In this document: positions 33,563 through 44,478 of the stretch, one piece after another
Layout of the letters: every line of letters starts with the position of its first letter
Numbering within the stretch: the first letter of the stretch is position 1
From: Talaromyces rugulosus
Lineage: Eukaryota > Ascomycota > Eurotiomycetes > Eurotiales > Trichocomaceae
NCBI RefSeq assembly: GCF_013368755.1
Contig: NC_049564.1
Span: 4,534,001-4,598,000 of the forward strand
Reading direction: 5' to 3'
Length of the DNA: 64,000 nucleotides
Notes under the pieces: generated by a model
Told to the model about the DNA's origin: nothing
The model's database searches: none
What the model saw: only the letters and a program-made list of their open reading frames with translations
Position numbers and translations under genes: made by a program

Positions 33563-35106
33563 ATGGATACAAACGCTGTCCTTGACCTCGTTCACGAGGT
33601 ACAGGGCCAACTCTGGGTCGATAAAGTTAATGAAGCCCACAGAACAGGCCGTCTCTGTCAGTGGGTATCAACTTTCCATCCCGATAAGCTTCCTTGTCAA
33701 CTCGACGGTTCCTTTTATTATGGCGCATTCAATGCCGGCATAAAAATGGTTTTCAGCGATAGCACTGCTTGGATGGTTCGTTTTCCTCGTGTGGGGAGAG
33801 TCTCTGATGATTACACCGACGAGAAGGTCGCCGTGGAGGTGACTGTTCTAAATCTCATCCGCAATAGGACTACCATTCCTGTCCCGACAGTCCACGCATG
33901 GGGTTCTGCATCAAGCAACATGATTGGCTTAGGGCCGTTTATAATTATGGACTTCATATATGGTGTTAGCCTTAGCGACCTTCTCAAGGATCCTGACGCC
34001 GAGCGCCCAACTAGACTTATGAAGGAAGACATCAGCGACAGCGAAATTAAAGCTATCTACCGGCAATTGGCAAATTTTATGCTTCAGCTCTTCAAGCTTG
34101 ATTTTGGCCGAGTTGGCAGCCTACCATCGCCAACAGCTGTTGCCCAAAGCCCTACACCAAATCGCCCGCTAACGTTCAAGGCCCATAGCATTCTACAAAA
34201 TGGAGGAGTTGACACCTTTGGTGCGACTTCCTATTTTCCATCCTTTTATATTTGTATAGCTAAATAAACAATCTAGGTGATCGAGACCAAGGTTTTACGA
34301 CAACAACCGAATATTTCCAATATGTCATCGGGCAGGACTGGAAACAGCTTCTTGACCAGTCAAACTCGGCTTTTGGCGTTTATGATGCTCAAAACAAATA
34401 TTTGGCGTTCAAGGTCTTAAAAGACTTGATACATGATTTTGTCAATCCAAAGTATGACCGTGGCAAATTTAAGCTAATTTGTGATGATCTCGGCTTAGCA
34501 AATTTGATCGTCCGGAGCAAGGAGGATCTTACAGTTGTCGGAGTAGTAGATCTTGAGTGGTCCTATATCGGACCCGCCCAGTTGTTTGGCTCAGCACCAT
34601 GGTGGCTTCTCCAGGATAGACCTGTGAACAGCGTATGGGACTACAATGGTGATGAGCCGCCCAAGATTGCTGCTCGATACTTCAAATGCCTCGATATTTT
34701 CATGCATGTTTTAGAGGAGGAAGAGACAAAAATGCCAGGAAACGAGGAGAGAGAGCTCTCCAGCCTCATCAAGTGGTCGCAAGCCTCTGGGGCCATGTGG
34801 CTGCATATGCTCCTTTCATCCGGCTTCAATGAGTGCCGTAGCTTTCCCTTTATGCAGCTGCGCCGACATTTGGGGGATACTGAGTGGGCGAAGCGTGAAA
34901 TGGAATTTGACAACGCAGAAGAGCTGGAAGAATTTACGGCGCGGAAGTTGGGCGAATTGGATAGGTATGATGCAGCCTTGGAGAAGCTCGAGGGGGACAA
35001 AGAGCTCGTAGATAGCAGGAGGATGACGAAGGAGGAATTCATTGCAAAGGCAATAGAAGAGCACAATTGTCCCCACCTATACAGCCAACGAGGACACAAG
35101 AAATGA
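33563..35106 (+). CDS. Aminoglycoside phosphotransferase (APH)-fold protein
   Basis: Two exons (33563-34220, 34277-35106) give 495 aa. I start at the ATG at 33563, which has an ideal CCACCATGG context; in-frame upstream codons lack this. The protein-kinase-like APH fold shows as a nucleotide-binding N-lobe (FNAGIKMVFSD...WMVRFPR) and a C-lobe. The catalytic loop reads CDDLGLANLIV in place of the usual HxDxxxxN, so the histidine is a cysteine. The metal-binding Asp follows in VVDLEWS, and WWLLQDRP is typical of a large fungal-only subfamily. The C-terminal 90 residues are charged and helical. Members of this fungal group are mostly uncharacterised small-molecule or protein kinases; antibiotic resistance should not be assumed. 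Confidence 0.85.
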
Positions 35107-35751
35107 CAAATGGTTGCTCCGTAAGCTGGCCGTCCAGCTCGGCTTGCTTCGTGCCTGAAAATCTGGCAATTACTTTGTATAGCTCAGTTAGAACAGTTTT
35201 GTGATACGGTGTGTTATTGTGCGGTGACTTCTACGGTCTCATACGGAGTACTGGCAATGATTGTTCTGTATCAAGTGTTAGTGATTTTATCCTCTCTAAT
35301 CATGATAAAACTTTGTTACTGGCATCATTTACTAGATTTAAATCGTTTACCTTTTAGATTTATTTATAAGTATTTCACATGATAACAAATGTTGTAATAA
35401 TTTCCCGCGAATTCCAGCACGTAGACCCCTCCATACTCCATACCAGGCCGAGACAGCAACATTCAAAAACACAATTCCACAATGCCGTCATTTCGTTTGC
35501 ATTTTACTTTGCACTAAATAATTAAACTGTTTTGTTTCAGACGCACTGGTCTCGCCACATTCAAGACAAGACGGGTCTGGTTTTCATTATATTTGCATAC
35601 AAATGTCGAGTAAGCCTAGCGGACCGAGGGACATGGTGAGTAGATACCACGACTGAATTTCGCTTTATACTTCTTTTCTGAAATCATATTTTTTTTGTTT
35701 AGGGGTTTGAATTGGCTCACCAAGCTCGTAAGCGCTTTTTTCAATTCCAAA
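35107..35751. other. Intergenic region upstream of the GH71 gene
   Basis: 645 AT-rich bases with no recognised gene. The right end is the GH71 promoter and leader. Confidence 0.5.
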
Positions 35752-37143
35752 ATGGTCTTTCTCTTTTTAGTCTACGTCATGTTGATGCTAAATGCGGCCG
35801 CAGCTGCAACGCCTAAATACGTATTTGCGCATTATATTGTGAGTTTTCATCTCTTCAATCACCATCCAGAGAGTATTATCGTCTAATTTTACTGCTCAAA
35901 GACCGGAAACGCGGCCCATATAACACAGGATCAACTAGAGTCAGATATGAAAATCGCCAAACATGCATTCATTGATGGCTTTGCCCTAAACATTGCTCAA
36001 CAAGATCAAAACACCGACTTTGTACTACAGAAAGCCTATGCAGCCGCTGAAAAAGTCGGTGATTTTTCTCTTTTCCTGTCCTTTGACTATCTATCTGGTG
36101 GGCCGTGGCCGGTGGATAGGGTGGTTGACACCATCAACCGCTATAAACCCCATCCAGCTCAGTTTTATTATAACAAAAAACCTCTTGTGTCGACATTTGA
36201 AGGTGTGGGGAATACCAATGACTGGACAGAGATTAGAAACAAGACCGACTGCTTTGCGATGCCGGACTGGACGAGCCTAGGGCCCGAGTCCTTTACCAAT
36301 GTCCGAGACAAGGTTGACGGCTTTTTCAGCTGGGATGCTTGGCCATTTGGGACAGAAAATAAGAGCACGGAAGGTGATGAGGCATGGGCCAACGCGACTG
36401 GTGGCAAGCCGTATATGATGCCTGTTTCGCCATGGTTTTATACAAATTTGCCCCAGTGGAACAAGAACTGGCTCTGGAAAGGTGCGCATCTGTGGACACA
36501 ACGCTGGGAAGATATCTATTACTTTCAGCCGGACCTTGTCCAGGTGAGGTTTTCCATTTCATATTGAAACTATTACTGACAGGGTTAGATTATTTCGTGG
36601 AACGACTACGGCGAATCCCACTACATTGGCCCTGTCCATGAAGACGGCATTCCGCAAGGAGCGTCACGATACGTCCAGGACAATCCCCACGATGCATGGC
36701 GTGCCTTGTTACCGTATTTTATTGCATCCTACAAAACCGCAAACAGATCCAGGATCCGAGTAGTGAGGGATACACTAGTATTTTGGTACCGCCCCAATCC
36801 AAACGATTCTGGGAGTGATGGTGGCACTACCGGCAACAGTCCGCAACATGGCCAGCCGGCAATGGATCCACGCCTTCTTGCCGAGGACAAGATTTACATC
36901 GCAGTCCTGGTGAAAGAGCCCAGTTTCATTTTGGCGCAAATCGGCGATGGGCCGATAGTCTCCCTAGAGGCTCAGCACTCTGGAATAAACAGTTTCGAGG
37001 TGCCGTTTGATGGACAGCTGGGGAATACCACATTTGCAATCGTGAGGGATGACAAGGAGGTGGCATACGCAACGGGTCCGCCGATTACCAAGGAGTGTGT
37101 GGATGGAACGATCAACTGGAACGCAGTTGTTGGGTCGAGCTAG
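35752..37143 (+). CDS. Secreted alpha-1,3-glucanase (GH71, mutanase type)
   Basis: Three exons (35752-35838, 35902-36543, 36589-37143) give 427 aa. The start MVFLFLVYVMLMLNAAAAA is a signal peptide. The GH71 domain begins YVFAHYITGN. It continues through FIDGFALNIAQQD, FLSFDYLSGG and FFSWDAWPFG to IISWNDYGESHY, the usual GH71 landmarks with candidate catalytic acids. A C-terminal beta-rich region of about 120 residues follows. The enzyme hydrolyses alpha-1,3-glucan of fungal cell walls, in wall remodelling or in attack on other fungi. There is no starch- or glucan-binding module of the long mutanase type, so this is a short form. It runs co-directional with the APH-fold gene. Confidence 0.93.
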
Positions 37144-37733
37144 GGAGTTCAAAGTAGAATCTGGAGACTCGTTTAGATATTCTTGTACATATTTCCGAGT
37201 TTGGTTATTCAATATTATTGAGTATTCGGAGATGAGTCGATGTTCTCATTCCAGTGGTAATCTCCAAGATTTGCTTCGCTGAAAGAATTCCGTACCATTC
37301 TCTCCTGTGAAATTGATTAATAGTGCACAATCCAAAGACTGCCTTGGTACCTGAGAAACGATAGTAGGAAAGCGCCTTGCATCTACATGATCTACCCACA
37401 ACTAATCGAACGAGGACATAGCTGGTTGACGAAATAGCAAGACACAACTCCGAGTGCTAGATTTCTGACCGAATACCGGAGCCATCCTGCCAGTGCTACC
37501 TTTGATGACGATGTTGTTGCTGTTGTTGTTGTGATAAGATCACGCGGCGCAGGCAGGTGAGGTGTTATCGCCGCAGGGATTGTGCCGCGGCCCGTGCGCA
37601 GAGCTCTCCTCCGCATCGCTCGTCATCACTTCGCTCCTTCTCTTCCCTTCTTCCCTTCTCTCTTCTCCTTGCATTTCTCTCGACAGACTCTAAATTACTT
37701 CCTCCACTTCCATTCCATAACTCTCTACCAACA
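37144..37733. other. Intergenic region upstream of the M18 aminopeptidase
   Basis: 590 bases. A TTG/TGT triplet-rich tract lies at about 37510-37533 and a TC-rich leader at 37620-37690, just before the start codon. No gene is recognised. Confidence 0.5.
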
Positions 37734-39266
37734 ATGACCAAACACCGCTATTCCAGCCTGCACTCGTCGGTTTCGAATCTCCGAATCTCCGAGTCTTCCC
37801 CGCAGCAGCAGCAACAACAACAACAACAACAGCAGAACCCCGAGTCATCGGCGTTCTCAGCAGAAGCCTATGCGCAGCCATTCCTCGAGTTTATCAGCGG
37901 CAACCCGACTATATTCCATGCCGTTGACCACTTTAGCAAACAGCTCGAGTCTCAGGGGTACAAGAGGCTCTCCGAACGCGACTCGTGGAAGTCGCAGCTG
38001 AAACGTGGAGGGAAGTATTATCTCACCCGCAATGGTAGCTCTTTGGTCGCCTTTGCGGTGGGTAATGAATACAAGGCCGGCAATGGCGTTGGTGTTGTTG
38101 CGGGACACATCGATGCCTTGACCACCAGGCTGAAGCCCGTGTCCAAGCTCCCGAACAAGGTCGGCTTTAGGCAGCTGGCAGTCGCCCCGTATGCGGGTGC
38201 CTTGAACAAGACCTGGTGGGACCGAGACTTGGCCATTGGAGGTCGCGTTCTGGTCAAGGATCCTTCTACCGGCGTTGTGGAAACTAAGCTTGTCAAGCTC
38301 GATTGGCCCATTGCCCGCGTCCCCACGCTGGCTCCTCATTTCGGGGCTGCGTCGACAGCTGCCAACCAGGAGACCAACATGGTCCCTATTATTGGAACTG
38401 ACAATTCCGATATTTTCTCTGAGAATGCTTCCAATGCCGACGAGGAAACCGCGATCAAGACCAACACGTTTGCTGCTACCCAGCCCTCGAAACTGGTCAA
38501 GGTCATTGCGGGAGAAATCGGTGTCACCGATTATAGCAACATTATCAACTGGGAACTGGAGCTCTACGATAGCCAGCCTGCGCAATTCGGTGGATTGGAG
38601 AAAGATCTTATCTTTGCTGGTCGCATAGACGACAGACTGTGCTGTTATGCAGCCCAAGAGGCCCTTCTGGCCTCCCCCGATACAGCCTCGCCCGGGCTTG
38701 TTAAACTTGTCGGCATGTTTGACGATGAAGAAATTGGGTCCCTGCAGCGTCAGGGTGCCAAATCGACATATATGAGCAGCGTCATTGAGCGCATAGCTGA
38801 AGCCTTTGCCGAAGGCTCATACGGACCTAACCTGTACAACCAAACCGTTGCCAACAGTTTCATGGTCTCTTCCGACGTGTGCCATGCGGTAAACCCGAAC
38901 TACCTCAACGCATACTTGGAAAACCACATGCCTCGACTCAACGTCGGTATTGCTGTCGCTGCTGATCCCAACGGACACATGGCCACCGATGCCGTGAGCC
39001 ACGCGATTCTGCAACAAGTCGCCGACCGGGCTGGCTCAAAGCTTCAGATATTTCAGATTAGAAATGACTCACGCTCTGGTGGCACTATCGGCCCCATGAG
39101 CAGTGCTCAGATTGGACTGCGAACTATCGATGCTGGCATCCCGCAATTGAGCATGCACAGCATCAGGGCGACGACTGGCCGTTTGGATCCAGGATTGGGT
39201 GTCAAGCTGTTCAAGGGATTCTTTGACCATTTCGAGGAGGTGGACAAGAGTTTTGGAAGCTTTTGA
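37734..39266 (+). CDS. lap4: Vacuolar aminopeptidase of the M18 family (Lap4/Ape1-like)
   Basis: A single exon of 510 aa. The N-terminus (1-38) carries a glutamine tract coded by mixed CAG/CAA at about 37802-37833 and otherwise looks like a flexible leader. The M18 zinc-binding residues are present: the histidine and aspartate of VAGHIDALTTRLKP, the Glu pair of MFDDEEIGS, the Asp/His of SSDVCHAVNP and a late His in QLSMHSIRA. M18 enzymes form dodecamers and remove N-terminal residues. In yeast the Ape1 propeptide directs the complex to the vacuole by the Cvt/autophagy route. The length and the GHIDALT motif favour Ape1 over the cytosolic aspartyl aminopeptidase, but this is not certain. Confidence 0.92.
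   Translation: MTKHRYSSLHSSVSNLRISESSPQQQQQQQQQQQNPESSAFSAEAYAQPFLEFISGNPTIFHAVDHFSKQLESQGYKRLSERDSWKSQLKRGGKYYLTRNGSSLVAFAVGNEYKAGNGVGVVAGHIDALTTRLKPVSKLPNKVGFRQLAVAPYAGALNKTWWDRDLAIGGRVLVKDPSTGVVETKLVKLDWPIARVPTLAPHFGAASTAANQETNMVPIIGTDNSDIFSENASNADEETAIKTNTFAATQPSKLVKVIAGEIGVTDYSNIINWELELYDSQPAQFGGLEKDLIFAGRIDDRLCCYAAQEALLASPDTASPGLVKLVGMFDDEEIGSLQRQGAKSTYMSSVIERIAEAFAEGSYGPNLYNQTVANSFMVSSDVCHAVNPNYLNAYLENHMPRLNVGIAVAADPNGHMATDAVSHAILQQVADRAGSKLQIFQIRNDSRSGGTIGPMSSAQIGLRTIDAGIPQLSMHSIRATTGRLDPGLGVKLFKGFFDHFEEVDKSFGSF
37802..37833 (+). repeat. Glutamine-coding CAG/CAA repeat in the M18 aminopeptidase
   Basis: About eleven consecutive Gln codons of mixed CAG and CAA in the N-terminal leader of the protein. 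Mixed codons make it less prone to slip than a pure repeat. Confidence 0.85.
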
Positions 39267-39602
39267 TTTGAGTGATTCTTCAACGTTTCATAGGCATTGT
39301 CGTCAAAGCATAGTTAGATATTTGTCATATATAGCTATATATAGACCGGAGAATAGGTTATATTTGCGTATTTCAACATTGAATTAATTGATATTAGCAG
39401 TAACCGTTGGATTGCAACTGTTACATGTAGCATTCAGATAAAGAAAACTCTATACATGTAACAGCTGTCTCACCGAAATCGAACCATTCCCAGCTTTTCC
39501 TAATTTATAATCCTTTCAACCCCATAAATACCTTAATCTCAAACACACAATAAAAAGTCCGATAAGAAAGAAACCCATTGGTTTTTTTTTTTATTTTTTC
39601 AT
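39267..39602. other. Convergent intergenic region with a hairpin
   Basis: 336 bases between two stop codons. It contains the 12-base inverted repeat at 39418-39464 and a T-rich run near 39582-39600. Confidence 0.55.
39418..39464. repeat. Inverted repeat with 12-base perfect arms
   Basis: CTGTTACATGTA at 39418-39429 is the exact reverse complement of 39453-39464, with a 23-base loop. It lies between convergent genes and could form a hairpin in either transcript; TACATGTA inside each arm is itself palindromic. Confidence 0.75.
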
Positions 39603-41009
39603 TCACGGCAAACTGTTTCGCGGAGACTGAAAAAACGACCCCTTTCGATACAAATCTTCCGCAAAAGCATTGCCAGGTATGGGAAGTCTCCTGTTCCATT
39701 CATCCACATTATGATAATTACCACTATTCGTCCTACCATCTTGCCGAAGTCTGGCGAGCTCGATTCCATCTGCGGGGGCGGTTTGTCGACTTCGGTACGC
39801 ATAGGTTCGCGATGAGGGTCTCGTTTGCGATCGACTGGTGTCCAGGTCAGGCATTATCGAGGGCCAGACGCGAGAGAGTAAAGGGCGGAGGGTTGGGAGG
39901 CATGCGCAGATTATTCCTGTGTTGCATTCGATTGAGGACCACATTGAGAAGCTGGGACTGTCGTCTGCAAGTTATATATATATATATATATGTTAGTGAT
40001 TCATTTCCGTCTTTAGGTAAGTAGATATATTTGTACTCACGAGTAAAGCCAGATGAAGTAGAGAGAACCATCACACTCTGCAGGCGGATTATACTGATAA
40101 TAAAAACACTGTGACAGCGGAGTCAGAATGTTTCAACACCAGGTAGAGAAAGGGTCGACGTACAGCCCTCCTAACCCAAACATAACGGACAAGGCGATTT
40201 TCTGTCTCAGAGACAAATACAAAGCAAACGATGCCGGTATTGGAATGACAATAATAGCAAGGTCGACAACGATATAAACACCTGCATTGATGAACCACAG
40301 TATCTCGTTTTTCAAACAGTGTCCTGCGAGGTTGGGATTCCAGGATTTGGCTTCAGGGATGCAGCGTAACAAGGCAACCAAGACAGCCCAGAGACCGTAC
40401 ATGGCGAGGATAGCAATTATGATACTGCATAAAATGCGCATCTTCTTGGTTTGAAACACCCGCGAGTATTGTAGAAAGATGGACACCTTTGCAAGGATCA
40501 TGGCGACATTGTAAACGGGTATCGAGAGCCAGAAGATCTTTTGAAGCTGTTAGAGTGTCTTTCATATAATTGCTATTGAACATTGAAACTTACTATCAAT
40601 TGCTTGGTCAAAGTTTCTGGTAGAAGATCACTCTCATGCCAGCCCATGCCAAATTTTGTCTCTGTCGTATATCAGCGATAATCTTTATCGTAACAATCGA
40701 GGAGGAGGAGGAGGAGGAGGAGGAGGAGGAGGAAATATAGCCTCACCAGCGATAAGCATCGCCATGAAGCCGACCGAAAAAAACTGTAAACAAAACAAAT
40801 TTCTTTTTGTCAGCGTCATATAATTTACCAAGTGGGAAAAAGATTGTTACCAAAGCAGCAGCAACAACCCAGTCGCTTGACTCCAATTTGCCGAGGATTC
40901 GAGCTCGAGCGCAAAAGCGAGCTGTCACAAGGCCAATGGCGAGTGCAGTGAGGACTGCACTTGGGGTCAGATCATGCACAGCGCGAGAATCCATCGCAAC
41001 GCTGCCCAT
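39603..41009 (-). CDS. Rhodopsin-fold integral membrane protein (fungal rhodopsin domain family)
   Basis: Six exons (41009-40851, 40783-40747, 40661-40594, 40546-40164, 40093-40041, 39964-39603) give 353 aa. Seven hydrophobic segments, the pattern ARxRxLGKLESSDWVVAAAL, and the sequences KIFWLSIPVYNVAMILAKVS and SSIECNTGIICACLPTLRP are hallmarks of the large fungal rhodopsin-domain family (PF20684). These proteins resemble the CFEM-GPCR/PTH11 group but this one has no CFEM domain. No retinal lysine is expected. A cytosolic tail of about 90 residues follows the last helix. The start could also be the next ATG (40994). The second intron is long because of a GAG microsatellite, and the last intron has an AT run. 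Function is unknown. Confidence 0.88.
40699..40733. repeat. GAG/GGA trinucleotide microsatellite in an intron
   Basis: About eleven perfect triplet units inside the second intron (40746-40662) of the rhodopsin-fold gene. Confidence 0.9.
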
Positions 41010-41703
41010 CTTCGTTGTCTCGAGCCTGGATCTGAGGATCCAGTGAGATAGAGGCACAGGTTGAGGTCTGAGAGGATCCAAACTGTGGAGAGTGGAAGGA
41101 AGGAAGTGGTCTGATATTGACAGTATGCTTGTGGGGACACGCCCTCAGAGAAAGATATCGATGGAGGGCAATGGAGGAGGGCGGTCTCGTTTGCGGCCTC
41201 CATAGACCTTAGTCTGTTGCAAGCTCTCACGCTGGAACTTGCACAAGGCCTTTTAGAAATTAACTTAGATTTTGCTATTGTAGTATGTTATGAGTGTGTA
41301 TTTAAAATATTTGTCAATTCTTAATCTTAGGCTTCAATCAGCTTTGTATCTGGTGTTTTTCTCACTCATAACAGAGGGGACTCGAGGTAATCCAAGGAGA
41401 TGGTCCTGTTTTGAATTGACCAAAAAGCAGCGACTGCATCAAACTTAGTGTTATATAAAAACTAGTTATAAAGCCCAAGTGATTCGTGCCTGATGGTGAA
41501 TGAGGTTTGTAGGGCTAAACAGAAATGGCCAAATCGGGAAATGCCGATAAGATAAGCGCACAGACCAGCCACAAGCACGGAAAAAGTTTCTCGAGTCAAA
41601 TTTCCATGTTCCAACCAGCAAATCAACAACACTTTGTGCTCTGTCTGGCCTGGCGATAAATTTTCAAAGTCACAATACACACCATATTATATCCCTCTTC
41701 GCC
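41010..41703. other. Divergent promoter region, rhodopsin-fold gene and nob1
   Basis: 694 bases between divergent starts. No gene is recognised. Confidence 0.5.
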
Positions 41704-43076
41704 ATGGCGGACTCGCCTGCCTCGACCAAGTCGGTGCACACGATCGTACTCGATGCCGGGCCCCTCCTCAAAAACGTTCCCCCGCTATCGACTTTGCTGG
41801 CCCAAGCCGAAGAATTGGTGACGACCCCCGCCGTTGTGGGTGAAATTCGAGACCCCGATGCTCGTGCCAGGGTGGAAACACTTTATCTACCCTTTCTCAA
41901 ACAGAGATCGCCGTCTCCGAAAAGTGTCCAGGTTATCTCTGAATTTTCGCGAAAGACGGGAGATCGCGCGGTGTTGAGTAAAGTCGATATCGAGATCTTG
42001 GCACTAGCCTATGAGATAGAGTGCGAGAGAAATGGAGGAGACTGGAGACTGAGGAGTGTCCCAGGTCAAAAGCGCGTGAATGGAAAAGCTCCTGTGAAGG
42101 AGGCCGAGAAGCAGGAAGAAGGCACCACTGAAGGCGAAAAGCTGGATAGTGCTGAGGTTCCCGAGGTACCCCAGTCAGATGCTTCCAAGACCGAGGTTTC
42201 TTCGAATATAGACACGGTTACAAGTAGCCTGGAACAAACAGACTTGAACGGAAAGGCTGAACAAGAAAAGGGCCTGGAATCTGCAGAGGAGGTGGTGCCT
42301 GCAACAGACAGCACAGAAAATGACACAGTTGATGCGGATGAGCTACAAGATGAAGGAGAAGATTCAGATGGCGGTGGAGAATGGATCACGCCTTCCAACA
42401 TCAAGAAGAAACAAGCAAAAGACGAATCTGCAAACGTGTCTACTGCCCAAGAGCTGAAGGTTATGCAAGTGGCTACCATGACCACTGATTTTGCTGTAAG
42501 TTTAACGCACTTCTTCCACGTACCTTGCAGCAAGAAATCCGCTAATTTCACTTTGCATAGTGCCAAAACGTCCTTTTACAGATGAATCTCAATCTCCTCT
42601 CCACAACCACTCTACAGAGAATCCGCCACTTGAAGACATTCGTTAAACGCTGCCATGCCTGCTTCTCCACAACAAAGGAAATGAACAAGCAATTCTGCCC
42701 TCGCTGCGGCAAAGACACGCTCACCCGTGTTTCATGCTCTACTGACGCCAATGGACAATTCACACTCCACCTCAAGAAGAACATGCAATGGAACACTCGG
42801 GGAAACAGATACAGTGTTCCCAAGCCGATTCACGGTTCTTCCAATGGCAAGTGGAAAGGCGGCGGCGGCAAAAGCGGCTGGGGAGTCGATCTTATCCTCG
42901 CTGAAGACCAAAAGGAATACGTCCGTGCTGTTACAGATGAGCAGCGACAGCAACGTCGCGAGAGGGATCTCATGGACGAGGACTATCTGCCAGGTATCCT
43001 TACGGGTGAACGGCATAGAACAGGTGGCCGGGTCAAGGTTGGAGCAGGCCGTAATGTGAACTCCAAAAAGCGATGA
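41704..43076 (+). CDS. nob1: Nob1, 20S pre-rRNA endonuclease (PIN domain and zinc ribbon)
   Basis: Two exons (41704-42495, 42561-43076) give 435 aa. The PIN nuclease domain starts VHTIVLDAGPLL with its first acidic residue. Further acids are in TTPAVVGEIRD and in VLSKVDIEILALAYE. An acidic, low-complexity linker (about 130-250) follows. The splice rebuilds TTDFACQNVLLQMNL, a conserved Nob1 segment. The zinc ribbon is CHACFSTT...FCPRCG. The C-terminus is basic. Nob1 cuts 20S pre-rRNA at site D to form the 3' end of 18S rRNA in late cytoplasmic 40S particles. Confidence 0.95.
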
Positions 43077-43430
43077 TTGTTTACGCATATGAATATGCAT
43101 TATGACGGCGTTTCGTTTTGGATGGTTGAAAATATTCCCCCATTTACGCAGGTATATAAAATAGGGTATTTTCTTTTTGAATAAACTTTCACGAAATATG
43201 ATATTTATTGTTTTGATATCCGAAGTTTCATTCGAAAGTGACTACAGTCGGAATTGCGACCAACTGTCTCAAGCTATGCACGTGCGATTGTACAGGTGAC
43301 ATTTTTCCATTGTACTCTCGCTCCTCCTCACAGGATGTGGTATACCAAGCGCAAAACACCATTCGCCAAATTCCAGTAAACGACACATAATTATTCAAAT
43401 CCTGCCCTGACACCTTGGTTTTTGAAAAAC
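43077..43430. other. Convergent intergenic region, nob1 and nop10
   Basis: 354 bases between stop codons; no gene is recognised. Confidence 0.5.
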
Positions 43431-43831
43431 TCAAGCCTTTGCAGCTTCCTTGTCTGGCTGCTGGGTAAGAAGCAGGCCGTAGCGCCTCTTGAGCGTAACT
43501 CGGTGTCTGTTAAATCACCACCGTCAGTCAGCCAATGCGTCCACGCGATAAAATAGTTAAAGTCCTGGATCCAAGCAAGCTCACTCACCGGGAATACTTG
43601 TCATCTGGAGAGAACCGAGCTGGGTGAGCGGATTTTGTGACTTCGCCGCCCAGGACCTTCTTCAAGGTGTCTAAGAAAACATCGTTAGCGAATTGCTTGA
43701 CCAAGTCGGGATTTCGTTACGCACAGGTGCGCTTGCCATCTTTGTCGAGGGTGTACTGTTGCCGCAATTAGCTTTGTCCTGTATCAAAGGAGCGCTGCAA
43801 GGTCTCGATAATGACATACCATAAGATGCAT
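43431..43831 (-). CDS. nop10: Nop10, H/ACA snoRNP subunit
   Basis: Four small exons (43831-43820, 43755-43725, 43670-43589, 43506-43431) give 66 aa, the normal Nop10 size. The first exon is only 12 nt and codes MHLM. The spliced protein reads [19 protein letters not shown], then the conserved [17 protein letters not shown] and [10 protein letters not shown]. Nop10 binds the Cbf5 pseudouridine synthase in H/ACA particles, which modify rRNA and snRNA in the nucleolus. All four exons join in frame with normal GT-AG sites. The gene is easily missed because no exon exceeds 82 nt. It is divergent from sen2 and convergent with nob1. Confidence 0.93.
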
Positions 43832-44478
43832 TTTGGCAGTTTTTGTGAAGGTGTCTAGCTAGAAAAACACTGAACACTGTACGGCGGCGTGAAGTTGGAT
43901 TATTCTCGTAGGTGGAATTTTTTTTGCGGCAGCTCTCACCGCCCGCAGAAGCGGCGGCTCTCAGTGGCTGGTGGCTGACTAACCTGACAAAGCAGAGACT
44001 TTTCATTAGCGGGTCGGAGCTTGTTGCTTCCTTTTCTTCCCGCCCAGAATTTTCACATTTTCATTCTTATTTATTCCTCGCCTCAAGACTGTCCAGTGGT
44101 CCTGGCGACGCTGTGAAATATATCATGGAATATAATTGATTCACATACTCATTGATCTTCATGCCCATTGATCTTTGACCTGATTTTGTAGAGGTCTTCG
44201 TGACACACGAGATGCTTGGTGAGCTTCACATTTCTTCTTCTTCCTCCTCCCCCAATCCTATCCTTCGGTGATGACACCTTATATTTTAATGTCTAGACCT
44301 CTGGCGTTTTGATTTCTTGCTGTTGGTCAATGCTGGCGTTATTATAGACTACAACGGTATCTGAGAAGAGAAAAACTTGACACAATTTGACTATCGTCAT
44401 TTACCTTGACCCAAGCTGACTGTGTGTCTCTAGTATCCACTTAAAAATATCCAAAATATTCATATTCAACCTGTCGAG
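43832..44478. other. Divergent promoter region, nop10 and sen2
   Basis: 647 bases between divergent starts of two RNA-processing genes. No gene or repeat is recognised. Confidence 0.5.

Noticed and set aside
39470..39490. tRNA B-box-like sequence (GGTTCGATT on the minus strand)
   Set aside because: No matching A box, acceptor stem or T-arm could be drawn around it.
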